Source: Gracilibacillus lacisalsi DSM 19029 (lineage in GTDB: Bacteria; Bacillota; Bacilli; Bacillales; Amphibacillaceae). From it: 55,839 bases of DNA. This document shows, piece by piece, positions 8,272 through 16,621 of the stretch (positions within the stretch are counted from its first letter, which is position 1; every line of letters starts with the position of its first letter). The position numbers and the translations under genes were made by a program. The stretch covers positions 311,329 to 367,167 of the forward strand of contig NZ_KB898664.1 in NCBI RefSeq assembly GCF_000377765.1. Direction: 5' to 3'. The notes beneath the pieces are model-generated. The model was not told where the DNA came from. It saw only the letters and a program-made list of their open reading frames with translations, and did no database searches.

Positions 8272-8300
8272 AAAAAAAGACTATCCCGGAGGATAATCTT
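8272..8300 (-). terminator. Terminator of the spoIIA (sigF) operon
   Basis: On the minus strand AAGATTATCC and GGGATAGTCTT (8277-8300) pair with one mismatch across TCC. They are followed by TTTTTTTA. The hairpin overlaps the sigF stop codon. Confidence 0.85.
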
Positions 8301-9045
8301 AATTTGTGATTTCTTCTTTTATTTTTTCTAATATTTTCTTTTCTATTCGGGAAACCTGAACTTGTGATATTCCCAGTCGGTTTGCAACCTCTGTTTGGGT
8401 TTTATCCTTATAATATCTTAAGTATACAATCAACCGCTCTCGTTCATCTAGATCTTTAATAACCTGTTCCATCGTCATTTTATCAAACCAATTGTCATTG
8501 ACGTCTGCAATCTGATCCAGTAACGTAATAGGATCACCGTCATTTTCATACACGGTTTCATGAATGGATTGCGGTTTCTTTGTCGCTTCTTGCGCATGGA
8601 TGATATCTTCAGGCGTAAGATCTAGCTTTTCCGCAATTTCTTGCACTGTCGGGGCTCGAGCGAGTTCTTTGGTTAGCTCATCTGTTACCCTTCTTATCTT
8701 ATTGCCAATTTCTTTTAAGGAACGACTAACCTTTACTGTTCCATCGTCTCGTATGAAACGTTGGATTTCACCAATAATCATCGGTACAGCATAAGTGGAG
8801 AATTTGACATCGTATTCTAAGTCGAATTTATCAATTGACTTTAGTAAACCGATGCAACCAATTTGAAACAAATCATCTTGATCATAACCTCTATTGAGAA
8901 AACGCTGAACAACAGACCAAACGAGGCGAATATTTTTCTCTACCAATAATGATCTTGCTTCCTCATCTCCTTGTTGACTTAACTGGATATACCTCTTTAC
9001 ATCTTTATCATCTAAAGGCGATGCGTTAGACATTTGTGTTTTCAT
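8299..9045 (-). CDS. sigF: RNA polymerase sigma-F factor (forespore-specific)
   Basis: First compartment-specific sigma factor of sporulation, active in the forespore after septation. The 248-residue product is nearly identical in core to B. subtilis sigma-F: RLVWSVVQRFLNRGYDQDDL (region 2), FSTYAVPMIIGEIQRFIRDD, GTVKVSRSLKEIGNKIRR (region 3), IHETVYENDGDPITLLDQIA, and region 4 GISQVQVSRIEKKIL. ATG 9045 is chosen since AGGTG lies 6 nt upstream; a GTG at 9054 abuts the spoIIAB stop. It is last of the spoIIAA-AB-sigF operon and its activity is held by SpoIIAB. Confidence 0.97.
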   Translation of the reverse strand: MKTQMSNASPLDDKDVKRYIQLSQQGDEEARSLLVEKNIRLVWSVVQRFLNRGYDQDDLFQIGCIGLLKSIDKFDLEYDVKFSTYAVPMIIGEIQRFIRDDGTVKVSRSLKEIGNKIRRVTDELTKELARAPTVQEIAEKLDLTPEDIIHAQEATKKPQSIHETVYENDGDPITLLDQIADVNDNWFDKMTMEQVIKDLDERERLIVYLRYYKDKTQTEVANRLGISQVQVSRIEKKILEKIKEEITN

Positions 9046-9054
9046 AGGCATCAC

Positions 9055-9495
9055 CTAATTACACATGGTTTTGCTAGTTTGAAAATCTTTTGTCATTCTC
9101 ACCTTTGTGCCTTCTCCTGGATGTGAAATAATTTCGACTTTATCCATGAAGTTTTCCATAATCGTAAAACCCATTCCTGACCGCTCAAGTTCTGGTTTAG
9201 AGGTATATAGTGGTTCTTTCGCTAAATCGATATTATCAATTCCCATTCCTTCATCCTCAATTAAAATGGATAATGTCTGATCAGTTAAGGAACAAGAGAT
9301 ATAGACGTATTGGTTTGGGTCCTCTTCGTAACCATGAATAATAGCATTAGTTACTGCTTCCGAAACAACAGTTTTGATTTCTGTTAATTCGTCCATATTT
9401 GGATCAATTTGTGATACAAATGCAGCAACTGAAACTCTAGCAAATGCCTCATTTTCACTGACACTTCTAAACTTTAATTCCATTGCATTATTCAT
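9055..9495 (-). CDS. spoIIAB: Anti-sigma-F factor / SpoIIAA serine kinase
   Basis: GHKL-type ATP-binding protein that either sequesters sigma-F or phosphorylates SpoIIAA. The 146 residues include [20 protein letters not shown] (N-box), IEDEGMGI (G1), [19 protein letters not shown] (ATP lid and G2) and the family's terminal 'MCN'. Its start overlaps the spoIIAA stop by 4 nt (ATGA) and its stop abuts sigF, fitting tight stoichiometric coupling of the three products. Confidence 0.97.
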   Translation of the reverse strand: MNNAMELKFRSVSENEAFARVSVAAFVSQIDPNMDELTEIKTVVSEAVTNAIIHGYEEDPNQYVYISCSLTDQTLSILIEDEGMGIDNIDLAKEPLYTSKPELERSGMGFTIMENFMDKVEIISHPGEGTKVRMTKDFQTSKTMCN

Positions 9496-9845
9496 GATGC
9501 CACCCCCAAACTGGAAAGAGCAAAATCTTCATTTGACTCTAGCCTAACAATTTTGAATAATCCCGACATATTAAATAACCTTTTTACTGCTGGGTTGACA
9601 GAACAAACAATCATTTCTCCTCCTAATTGCTTTACTTCCTTATAACGCCCTAATACAACCCCTAAACCTGAACTGTCCATAAAATGTAAGGCATCAAGAT
9701 TTAAAATGACGTGCTTAATCCCCTCTTGATGCAGGCGATCTTGCCATTCTATTTTTAATCGAGCAGCAGAATGGTGATCTAGTTCACCATCCAATCGGAC
9801 GATTAATACATCTTCGACTACAGTAAATTGAGTCTGTAATTGCAT
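9492..9845 (-). CDS. spoIIAA: Anti-sigma-F factor antagonist
   Basis: STAS-domain protein that, when unphosphorylated, displaces sigma-F from SpoIIAB. SpoIIE dephosphorylates it in the forespore. The phosphorylated serine is S58 in [17 protein letters not shown], the same number as in B. subtilis. The length is 117 residues. GGAGGG lies upstream of the ATG at 9845. It is the first gene of the sigF operon, with a sigma-H promoter about 35-60 nt ahead. Confidence 0.97.
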   Translation of the reverse strand: MQLQTQFTVVEDVLIVRLDGELDHHSAARLKIEWQDRLHQEGIKHVILNLDALHFMDSSGLGVVLGRYKEVKQLGGEMIVCSVNPAVKRLFNMSGLFKIVRLESNEDFALSSLGVAS

Positions 9846-9877
9846 ATATTTCCCTCCCAGTTTTTTTCTATATTACT

Positions 9878-9907
9878 TTTTTCTATATCTCTCATCCCTA
9901 ATCCTGC
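9878..9907 (-). promoter_or_regulatory. Sigma-H promoter of spoIIAA-spoIIAB-sigF
   Basis: On the minus strand GCAGGATTA (9899-9907) fits the sigma-H -35 consensus RNAGGAWWW exactly. After a 12-nt spacer, ATAGAAAAA (9878-9886) fits RNNGAATWW with one mismatch. spoIIA is sigma-H/Spo0A~P driven in B. subtilis. Confidence 0.7.
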
Positions 9908-9972
9908 TAATTGACAAAACTAGAACGAAATCGTCTAAATAAGCTTATATTCGACCTATTCTTTTCTTTTCA

Positions 9973-11166
9973 TTAAAAGAATGATTGAAATGTTCGTTTA
10001 AACAGCTGAAGTACATTAGCATGCTTAATATCTTCTAATACAATTAAATCTGTTTCACTAATAATGTCTTCTCCCTCTACCACTTGGAGCTTACCAACCA
10101 TTGTTCCTTTTTCTAGCGGTAACTCTACATCTTGATTAATTTTTATTTTCGTATCGATTTCATCTAAATTGGTTCCTTTAGGATAAAGAATCGATACTGA
10201 GTCGTTGGTAACAACATCCACCTTCTGTTTATTTGCTTTTAACCATTCGAATGACGTCACAGCCTGATTTTTCTCATATAATGGCTTTGTTTCGAATTTC
10301 GCATAAGCATAATCTAACAATTGGCTTACATCACTATTTCGATCTTTCGTACTTTCTGCTCCCATAACAACAGCTATAGTTCTCATACCATTTTTCTCTG
10401 CAGTTGCCGTCAAACAATATTTCGCTTCGTTTGTGTATCCTGTTTTCAGACCATCTACACCTTCATAGAAACGAACTAGTTTATTGGTGTTAACAAGCCA
10501 AAACTCATCTTCAGTGTCTTTACGCAAATAATCCTCATAAATACTTGTGTAATGTGTAATATCCTCGTACTTTAGTAACTCCTTAGCCATAATCGCCATA
10601 TCATGAGCAGTACTATAATGATTTTCTGCAGGTAAGCCAGTTGAATTTTGGAAATTAGTAGATTTAAGCCCCAATTCTTCAACTTTTTCGTTCATCATTT
10701 CCACAAAAACTTGCTCACTGCCAGCAATTCTTTCTGCCATTGCCACACTAGCATCATTACCTGATGCAATAGCAATACCCTTTAACAAGTCATCTACTGA
10801 CATTTCTTCTCCAGCTTCTAGGAAGATTTGTGATCCCCCCATTGATGCAGCATTTTCACTGACTCTGACTTGTTCATCTAAGGATAATTCCCCCTTTTCA
10901 ATAGCTTCCATAATAAGTAGCATAGTCATAATTTTAGTCATACTAGCTGGTGGTAATTCTTCGTTAGAATTTTTATCATATAATATATTACCTGTATCAC
11001 GCTCAATAAGTATCGCTGATTTCGAATTTGTGGCTAAATCTAATGATTCACTTTCACTTACTTCACTTGATACGTGATTTTCTTCATGGTGAGCAAATAC
11101 GTTTCCTTGACTGACCACCACCATACTTATAACAATGAGTATCATTATGCTTATTCTTTTCAACAT
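9973..11166 (-). CDS. dacF: D-alanyl-D-alanine carboxypeptidase (sporulation PBP I*)
   Basis: Secreted, membrane-anchored low-molecular-weight penicillin-binding protein that trims peptidoglycan stems; in Bacillus it shapes the spore cortex. It has a signal peptide (hydrophobic residues ~5-25, ending near VFA-HH), the serine motif PPASMTKIMTM (SxxK), SGNDAS (SxN) and KTGYTN (KTG), then the C-terminal beta domain and an amphipathic tail ending FKRTFQSFF. It has about 397 residues (B. subtilis 389). ATG 11166 has GGAGG 5 nt upstream; GTG 11172 is possible. It lies upstream of spoIIAA in the same direction. Confidence 0.95.
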   Translation of the reverse strand: MLKRISIMILIVISMVVVSQGNVFAHHEENHVSSEVSESESLDLATNSKSAILIERDTGNILYDKNSNEELPPASMTKIMTMLLIMEAIEKGELSLDEQVRVSENAASMGGSQIFLEAGEEMSVDDLLKGIAIASGNDASVAMAERIAGSEQVFVEMMNEKVEELGLKSTNFQNSTGLPAENHYSTAHDMAIMAKELLKYEDITHYTSIYEDYLRKDTEDEFWLVNTNKLVRFYEGVDGLKTGYTNEAKYCLTATAEKNGMRTIAVVMGAESTKDRNSDVSQLLDYAYAKFETKPLYEKNQAVTSFEWLKANKQKVDVVTNDSVSILYPKGTNLDEIDTKIKINQDVELPLEKGTMVGKLQVVEGEDIISETDLIVLEDIKHANVLQLFKRTFQSFF

Positions 11167-11252
11167 CTTCACCTCCGATTTATAACATTTCTATTTTTTC
11201 CAAAATAATCTAAAAGTATAACTTGTACTTTGAAATATTTTAAAAAAGACAG

Positions 11253-11286
11253 CAAAAAAGATAGCGAACATCGTCGCTATCTTTTC
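11253..11286 (-). terminator. Terminator of pdp
   Basis: Arms aaagatagcga (11258-11268) and tcgctatcttt (11275-11285) form a perfect 11-bp stem with a 6-nt loop. On the minus strand a T-run (TTTTTTGC) follows. It separates pdp from dacF. Confidence 0.9.
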
Positions 11287-11292
11287 TACTCC

Positions 11293-12594
11293 CTATTTTA
11301 TGACTTCATAAATCATTTTTTGGCGGGTTGCTTTTTCAGGTTTTATCGTATAAGCATTTTTTACAATAGAGATGATTTGTTCGACATCTTCTTGATCACT
11401 GTTTAATATAGCTAAAGTATCGCCTTGGTCTACATAATCACCGATCTTCTTTTGGAGGGTAATGCCAACCCCGTGATGAATAGCATCATCCTTGGTTGCT
11501 CTTCCAGCACCTAGATGCATAGCAGCCACCCCTATTTCATCTGCCTCCATTTCATGTATATAGCCGCCTTGATCAGCTTTCACTTCCATGTGATAAGATG
11601 ATCCAGGGAGTTGAGACAGGTCTTTAATAACAGTTATATCACCGCCTTGTGCTTCTATAAAGTCCATAAAGTATTGTAACGCGTCACCGTTATCGATTAA
11701 GCTTTCTAATGATTGGGTTGCCTCTGAATAATCCTGATACACACCAGCTAATATTGTCATATGAGCCGCAAGTTCAATTGCTAATTCTCGAAGATCTTCT
11801 ATTCGTTTTCCTTGTAATACTTCAACTGCTTCTTTTACTTCATTAGCATTTCCGATCTCATATCCTAACGGTTGATTCATGTCACTGATCACGGCAACGG
11901 TTTGTCTGTCTAATTGTTTACCGATCGTTACCATTTCTTTCGCTAATCGTTTAGAATCTTGCAATGATTTCATAAAAGCCCCTGAACCTGTTTTAACATC
12001 CAGGACAATACTGTCAGCTCCTGAAGCAATTTTTTTACTCATGATCGAACTTGCGATTAATGGAATTGAATCAACTGTTGCTGTAACATCTCGCAAAGCA
12101 TATAATTTCTTATCAGCTGGAGCTAAATTACCCGTTTGGCCAACTACAGATAACTTGAATTTATTGACATTATCAATAAATTGTTGGTTTGTTAATTCGA
12201 CCTTAAAGCCAGGTATGGATTCTAACTTATCTATAGTCCCTCCTGTATGACCTAACCCTCTTCCCGACATCTTTGCTACTGGGATACCTGCTGCAGCAAC
12301 TAAAGGACCAACGATAAAAGTTGTCTTATCACCGACACCACCAGTTGAATGCTTATCTACTTTGTGACCTTTAATCGGGCTCAAGTCAATAATATCACCG
12401 GATTCAACCATGTTTTTTGTTAAGGATGCAGTTTCTTCTTGTGTCATACCTTGATAATAGATTGCCATCATCAATGCAGACACTTGATAATCGGGAATAT
12501 TTTCTTTCATATACTCTTTGATAAAGAAAGAAATTTCTTGTTCTGTTAACGTTTCACCATTTCGCTTTTTGGCGATAATATCAACCATTCTCAT
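11293..12594 (-). CDS. pdp: Pyrimidine-nucleoside phosphorylase
   Basis: Cytosolic phosphorolysis of uridine and thymidine to base plus (deoxy)ribose-1-phosphate. The 433-residue protein (B. subtilis 433) carries KVDKHSTGGVGDKTTFIVGP (the phosphorylase signature), MSGRGLGHTGGTIDKLES, QTGNLAPADKKLYALRDVTA and GADSIVLDVKTGSGAFMK, then the C-terminal biotinyl-like fold with GVAAMHLGAGRA. ATG 12594 begins MRMVDII as in relatives and has AGGTGA upstream. It is followed by its terminator and preceded by deoB, whose product handles the sugar phosphate it releases. Confidence 0.95.
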   Translation of the reverse strand: MRMVDIIAKKRNGETLTEQEISFFIKEYMKENIPDYQVSALMMAIYYQGMTQEETASLTKNMVESGDIIDLSPIKGHKVDKHSTGGVGDKTTFIVGPLVAAAGIPVAKMSGRGLGHTGGTIDKLESIPGFKVELTNQQFIDNVNKFKLSVVGQTGNLAPADKKLYALRDVTATVDSIPLIASSIMSKKIASGADSIVLDVKTGSGAFMKSLQDSKRLAKEMVTIGKQLDRQTVAVISDMNQPLGYEIGNANEVKEAVEVLQGKRIEDLRELAIELAAHMTILAGVYQDYSEATQSLESLIDNGDALQYFMDFIEAQGGDITVIKDLSQLPGSSYHMEVKADQGGYIHEMEADEIGVAAMHLGAGRATKDDAIHHGVGITLQKKIGDYVDQGDTLAILNSDQEDVEQIISIVKNAYTIKPEKATRQKMIYEVIK

Positions 12595-12748
12595 TCCAAT
12601 CACCTCTTTTTGAAGTCATTTACACAATTACTCTTTTACTATTCTTCCATTTTCTTAGCAGTCAAGGTTCAACCTAAAGGAAAAACTCGGACTAGCCTTT
12701 CTTTTATGAATCCCTATTAAAGGGAGACAATTTAGAAGTTAGAAAATC

Positions 12749-13924
12749 TTATTTTATATCACTCAAAAAACTCTTACCATATTGAGGACGTTTCACTTTA
12801 AAATTGTCCGCAATTGTAGCTCCAACATCAGCAAATGTTTCTCTTAATGGCAACTCTTTTCCTACATCTATCCCGTGATGATAAACAAGTAACGGTACAT
12901 ATTCTCTGGTATGGTCTGTTCCATGATGAGTAGGATCATTACCATGATCTGCTGTTATGATAAGTAAATCAGCTTCTTGTAATTTATCTAAGACTTCCGG
13001 TAAAAATTGATCAAACTTTTCTAGCGCTTCTGCATACCCATCTGGATTTCTTCTATGACCATATTTAGCATCAAAATCAACTAAATTTAAGAAATTCAGA
13101 CCGTGAAACGATTTATCCATTGATTGTATAAATTTTTTGATCCCATCTTCATTATCTTCTGTTCGAATTGATTCCGTGACTCCTTCACCATCATAGATAT
13201 CCGTAATTTTACCTAACGCAACAACATCATAGCCACCATCTTCCAAAGAGTTCATAACAGTATATCCAAAAGGTTTTAGGGCATAATCATGTCGATTAGC
13301 AGTCCGTTCGAAATGATCTGGCTCACCGACAAATGGTCTGGCAATTACACGCCCGATCATATATTTTTCGTCTAAAGTCAGTTCACGGCAAAACTCACAA
13401 ATTTCATATAATTCTTTTACAGGAATTATTTCTTCATGGGCTGCAATTTGTAATACGGAATCAGCTGAAGTATAAATAATAAGATTTCCTGTTTCCATAT
13501 GTTGTGGACCTAATTCCTTAATAATTTCTGTACCTGAAGCTGGTTTATTGCCAATTACTTTTCTTCCCGTTTTCTGTTCAATCGTTTCAATTAACTCTTC
13601 AGGAAATTGTTCAAATGTTCGAAAAGGAGTATCAATATAGAGGCCCATCATTTCCCAATGACCTGTCATTGTATCTTTTCCATTGGACGCTTCTTGCATT
13701 TTCGTATAATGAGCCTTTGGCTTAGCTGTCTTTTCTATGCCATTAATTTCCTTTATATTACTTAAACCCAGTTTTCCCATATGAGGCATATGCAATCCAT
13801 TTCGATGTTCGGCAATGTGACCCAATGTATCAGCACCAATGTCATTAAAATCTGCCGCGTCAGGTGCTTCTCCTATACCTACAGAATCAAGTACAATTAA
13901 AAAAATTCGATTAAAAGTTGGCAT
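12749..13924 (-). CDS. deoB: Phosphopentomutase
   Basis: Interconverts (deoxy)ribose-1-phosphate and 5-phosphate during nucleoside breakdown (called drm in B. subtilis). The 391-residue product is an alkaline-phosphatase-superfamily enzyme: metal site [22 protein letters not shown], substrate threonine region near [10 protein letters not shown], and later metal ligands in [11 protein letters not shown] and [23 protein letters not shown] 13924 has AGGAGGGA upstream. Together with pdp it forms a nucleoside-salvage pair; the purine nucleoside phosphorylase gene often found beside deoB is not here. Confidence 0.96.
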   Translation of the reverse strand: MPTFNRIFLIVLDSVGIGEAPDAADFNDIGADTLGHIAEHRNGLHMPHMGKLGLSNIKEINGIEKTAKPKAHYTKMQEASNGKDTMTGHWEMMGLYIDTPFRTFEQFPEELIETIEQKTGRKVIGNKPASGTEIIKELGPQHMETGNLIIYTSADSVLQIAAHEEIIPVKELYEICEFCRELTLDEKYMIGRVIARPFVGEPDHFERTANRHDYALKPFGYTVMNSLEDGGYDVVALGKITDIYDGEGVTESIRTEDNEDGIKKFIQSMDKSFHGLNFLNLVDFDAKYGHRRNPDGYAEALEKFDQFLPEVLDKLQEADLLIITADHGNDPTHHGTDHTREYVPLLVYHHGIDVGKELPLRETFADVGATIADNFKVKRPQYGKSFLSDIK

Positions 13925-13985
13925 GCTAATCCCTCCTATTCTTCCATACCCTCCCTATCAACGTAGTATGCCTCATATTAGTATA

Positions 13986-14038
13986 TTCATTAATGAAATA
14001 TGCATTGTTCCAGAATAATTGTTATGATAGAGGAACAA
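13986..14038 (-). promoter_or_regulatory. Inverted repeats upstream of deoB, possible operator
   Basis: A 12-bp palindrome ttcattaatgaa (13986-13997) and a second pair ttgttcc / ggaacaa (14005-14011, 14032-14038) lie between the xerD terminator and deoB. Nucleoside operons are often repressed by DeoR-type regulators, but these do not match the B. subtilis DeoR site that I know. The regulator is unidentified. Confidence 0.3.
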
Positions 14039-14065
14039 AAAAGAAGCTAAATCGATACACCTATG

Positions 14066-14103
14066 TAAACAAATAAATCGCCACGATGATAATCGTGACG
14101 ATT
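14066..14103 (-). terminator. Terminator of the fur-yqzK-xerD region
   Basis: Arms aatcgccacgat (14076-14087) and atcgtgacgatt (14092-14103) pair with one mismatch across a 4-nt loop. On the minus strand TATTTGTTT follows. It lies immediately after the xerD stop. Confidence 0.82.
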
Positions 14104-15000
14104 TTAAGCTCTTGGATGATGTGTTTTATAAATATCTTTTAATCTAGATTTAGAAACATGTGTATAAATTTGAGTTGTAGATATATCTGCATGACCAAGC
14201 ATTTCTTGGACTGCTCTTAAATCAGCACCATTCTCTAGCAGGTGTGTCGCAAAGGAATGGCGTAATGTATGTGGAGACAGCTCCTTTTCAATACCTGCAT
14301 CTCTGGCAATCTCTTTAATAATCTTCCAAAACCCTTGACGTGACAATGGATTTCCATGATGGTTGACAAATACTGTTTCGGTTTGCTTTTTTTTAACTAA
14401 ATCGTGTCTAGCAGATTGAATATATAAATCTAAAGCATCTTTAGCAATATCACCTAAAGGAACAATCCGTTCTTTAGATCCTTTCCCAAAGCAGCGAACA
14501 AATCCCATTGTTAAATGCAAATCGTTCATCTTTAAATTAATCAGTTCTGAAACACGCAACCCTGTTGCATAAAGGGTTTCTAACATTGCTTTGTTACGTA
14601 TGGAATATTTATCTGTAGCCGGAATATTCAGTAATTTATCAATATCTTTTGCAGATAATACTTTTGGCAATTTTCGGTTTGCTTTTGGCGTTTCGATATG
14701 TAAGCTTGGATCCTCTTTTAGCTGATATTCTCTTATTAAAAATTGGTGAAATAGTCTTAATGTGGACAACATTCTTGCGATAGTAGCGGGTGATTTACCC
14801 TGGTCGTTCAACTGATACAAAAATTGCATAATATCACGACGACCAGCCTCGTTCCATTCCGTTAGTTCTCTTTCTTCCTTAAGAAAATGATAATACTTGA
14901 GAAGGTCTCGTTTATAAGCTTGCAAAGTATTATCAGATAATCCTCTTTCTATTTTTAAAAAGTGAAAAAACTCTTCTACTGGATATTGCATCTCATCCAT
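14104..15000 (-). CDS. xerD: Site-specific tyrosine recombinase XerD
   Basis: Resolves chromosome dimers at dif together with XerC (CodV). The 298-residue protein has an N-terminal SAM-like core-binding domain (to ~residue 95) and a catalytic domain with R149 (ATGLRVSEL), K173, H244 and R247 (SPHTLRHSFATH), H270 (MLGHADI) and nucleophile Y279 (TTQIYTH). The start at 15000 has GGGAG upstream that overlaps the end of yqzK (3-nt gap), so the two genes are coupled. Order deoB-xerD-yqzK-fur is as in B. subtilis (xerD = ripX). Confidence 0.96.
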   Translation of the reverse strand: MDEMQYPVEEFFHFLKIERGLSDNTLQAYKRDLLKYYHFLKEERELTEWNEAGRRDIMQFLYQLNDQGKSPATIARMLSTLRLFHQFLIREYQLKEDPSLHIETPKANRKLPKVLSAKDIDKLLNIPATDKYSIRNKAMLETLYATGLRVSELINLKMNDLHLTMGFVRCFGKGSKERIVPLGDIAKDALDLYIQSARHDLVKKKQTETVFVNHHGNPLSRQGFWKIIKEIARDAGIEKELSPHTLRHSFATHLLENGADLRAVQEMLGHADISTTQIYTHVSKSRLKDIYKTHHPRA

Positions 15001-15003
15001 GAT

Positions 15004-15222
15004 TTATTCTCCCAATCGAAAAAAGATACTCAAACGCTCCCAAACATCGGGCTCTTCCTGCTGAAACACTTTTACAGCATTTCCTTGAGGATACTCATAG
15101 CGATCTAATTTTTCATACTCTTGATGTAACGCTTTGATCACATAATAAAACAAAATGGTACACAATACAAAAATAATAAAAAACTTCATCATTTCAAAAA
15201 AAATTTTTACAATGGAAGACAT
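15004..15222 (-). CDS. yqzK: YqzK-family (DUF4227) membrane protein
   Basis: A 72-residue protein with one hydrophobic helix (about residues 12-30, FFIIFVLCTILFYYVI) and a soluble charged tail rich in E, D and aromatic residues (YEYPQGNAVKVF). This agrees with the YqzK/DUF4227 family found between fur and xerD in Bacillus. Function is unknown. ATG 15222 has AGGAGA about 8 nt upstream. It is co-directional with fur upstream and xerD downstream. Confidence 0.8.
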   Translation of the reverse strand: MSSIVKIFFEMMKFFIIFVLCTILFYYVIKALHQEYEKLDRYEYPQGNAVKVFQQEEPDVWERLSIFFRLGE

Positions 15223-15285
15223 ATGGCATTCTCCTAATAGAATAGACTCTATTAGAATTTATACCGATATTATATAAAAATATAC

Positions 15286-15765
15286 CTATTTAGCGGATAA
15301 TTTTTTTGCTTCACAATTTCGACAAATTCGATCTTGACATTTTTGACATATTCCATGGAATGTTAATCGGTGATCTTTGACAATAAATCCCCAATCAGTT
15401 TGAACAATTTGCTCGACTTCTTCCAACAAGTCATCCATTATTTCTTCTACTGAGCCACATTCCGTACAAACTAAATGATGATGGAAATGCTTTGCCCCTT
15501 CTTTGCGAAGATCGTAGCGAGAAACCCCATCACCAAAGTTAATTTTATCGACAATTTCTAATTCCGTTAATAATTCTAGAGTTCTATATACAGTTGCTAA
15601 ACCTATTTCAGGTGATTTATCTTTTACTAATAAATAAACATCTTCCGCACTAAGATGGTCTTCTTCTCTTTCCAATAATACACGGACAGTTGCTTCACGC
15701 TGTGGAGTTAATTTATAACTTTGAGCGTGCAATTCCTTCTTAATACGGTCTAATCGGTGTTCCAT
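15286..15765 (-). CDS. fur: Ferric uptake regulator
   Basis: Iron-responsive repressor with an N-terminal winged helix (KLTPQREATVRVLLE, GLATVYRTLELLTE) and a C-terminal dimerisation/metal domain. Metal ligands are evident in HFHHHLVCTECG and the paired zinc cysteines C-x2-C (CTEC, CQKC, CRNC). The product has 159 residues. ATG 15765 follows AAGGAGG at 8 nt; the frame can be read from 15819, but that would place the start inside the promoter. Upstream sit a consensus sigma-A promoter, a PerR-like box and a Fur-like box. Family alternatives (PerR, Zur) are less likely given position and sequence. Confidence 0.93.
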   Translation of the reverse strand: MEHRLDRIKKELHAQSYKLTPQREATVRVLLEREEDHLSAEDVYLLVKDKSPEIGLATVYRTLELLTELEIVDKINFGDGVSRYDLRKEGAKHFHHHLVCTECGSVEEIMDDLLEEVEQIVQTDWGFIVKDHRLTFHGICQKCQDRICRNCEAKKLSAK

Positions 15766-15790
15766 AATGAAGACCTCCTTACATATGTAC

Positions 15791-15819
15791 ATTATAAATA
15801 TTCCAATGTAAGGTGTCAA
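15791..15819 (-). promoter_or_regulatory. Sigma-A promoter of fur
   Basis: On the minus strand TTGACA (15814-15819) and TATAAT (15791-15796) are both perfect consensus with a 17-nt spacer. Transcription would start about 20 nt before the fur ATG. Confidence 0.88.
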
Positions 15820-15834
15820 TTAAAATAATTATAA
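15820..15834 (-). promoter_or_regulatory. PerR box adjoining the fur -35 element
   Basis: TTAAAATAATTATAA matches the 7-1-7 PerR consensus TTATAATNATTATAA with one mismatch and abuts the -35 hexamer. fur is a PerR target in B. subtilis, so peroxide and iron control of fur is inferred. Confidence 0.6.
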
Positions 15835-15859
15835 AAAACGCAAATAAACTTTTATTTTT

Positions 15860-15874
15860 TAATAATTATTATCA
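15860..15874 (-). promoter_or_regulatory. Fur-like box upstream of fur
   Basis: TAATAATTATTATCA matches the Fur 7-1-7 consensus TGATAATNATTATCA with one mismatch. It overlaps the spoIIM stop codon, about 45 bp upstream of the fur -35. Confidence 0.45.
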
Positions 15875-16525
15875 ATTAATAAATCTGTCAGATATTAATC
15901 TCATCGTTTCAAATGAAACAATCGATTCCAATAAAGCTGCTATGCTAACCACGATCATTAAGCAGATAAAAACAGCGGTATATCGGTAAAAAATCTGTAA
16001 AATCGGTTGTTTATAACGTCTCGAAAACATACTCTGTAACAAAGTTAATGAGAATATCATAGCGAAACTGCTAGCCATTATATAGATCGGAATGAGAATC
16101 AAGTTTTGTGGTGCTATTGCAGAGAATGAGAACAACAATCCTTTGATACCTAGTTGATTAACAAAAAAACCAACAGTAAATCCGATTGCTACTCCTTTTA
16201 CAAATAATAACACCCAAATGATAGGTAATCCAATAACAGCTAATCCTAGGAAAAAAAGCAAAGATAGAAATTGAATGTGATAAAATATTGCATTTTGAAA
16301 TAATGCTTGTTTCGATATATCTTCATCTTGTAAATAACCAAGAAAGAATCGTTCTAAATAAAAAAATAAATCTTCTTTTTGAACAAAATTCATACTGTTG
16401 ACGATAATTGCGCCAAATATGATCCCGGTTATAAAAAGAATAATCGTAAATATATAGATGGTATGGTATTTTGCAAGATGATTGGAGATGGGTTTTCTGC
16501 TTTTTGGTAGTTTCAATTCATTCAC
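15872..16525 (-). CDS. spoIIM: Stage II sporulation protein M
   Basis: Integral membrane component of the SpoIID-SpoIIM-SpoIIP engulfment complex, which recruits the peptidoglycan hydrolases to the septum. The 217-residue product (B. subtilis 214) has five hydrophobic segments. Diagnostic sequences are GIIFGAIIVNSMNFVQKEDL near the N-terminus, the central KGVAIGFTVGFFVNQLG and SAIAPQNLILIPIYI. Start 16525 is a GTG with a close GAGG; a TTG three codons downstream is possible. It lies between fur and yqxK as in Bacillus. Confidence 0.93.
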   Translation of the reverse strand: MNELKLPKSRKPISNHLAKYHTIYIFTIILFITGIIFGAIIVNSMNFVQKEDLFFYLERFFLGYLQDEDISKQALFQNAIFYHIQFLSLLFFLGLAVIGLPIIWVLLFVKGVAIGFTVGFFVNQLGIKGLLFSFSAIAPQNLILIPIYIMASSFAMIFSLTLLQSMFSRRYKQPILQIFYRYTAVFICLMIVVSIAALLESIVSFETMRLISDRFIN

Positions 16526-16621
16526 ATCCTCTAATTATGTTCTCGTTTCCAATCTATGATTGGAATAATAGAAATAGAACTCAACTAGAGTTTATTTTAA
16601 TTTTACATAATGTTATTACGG

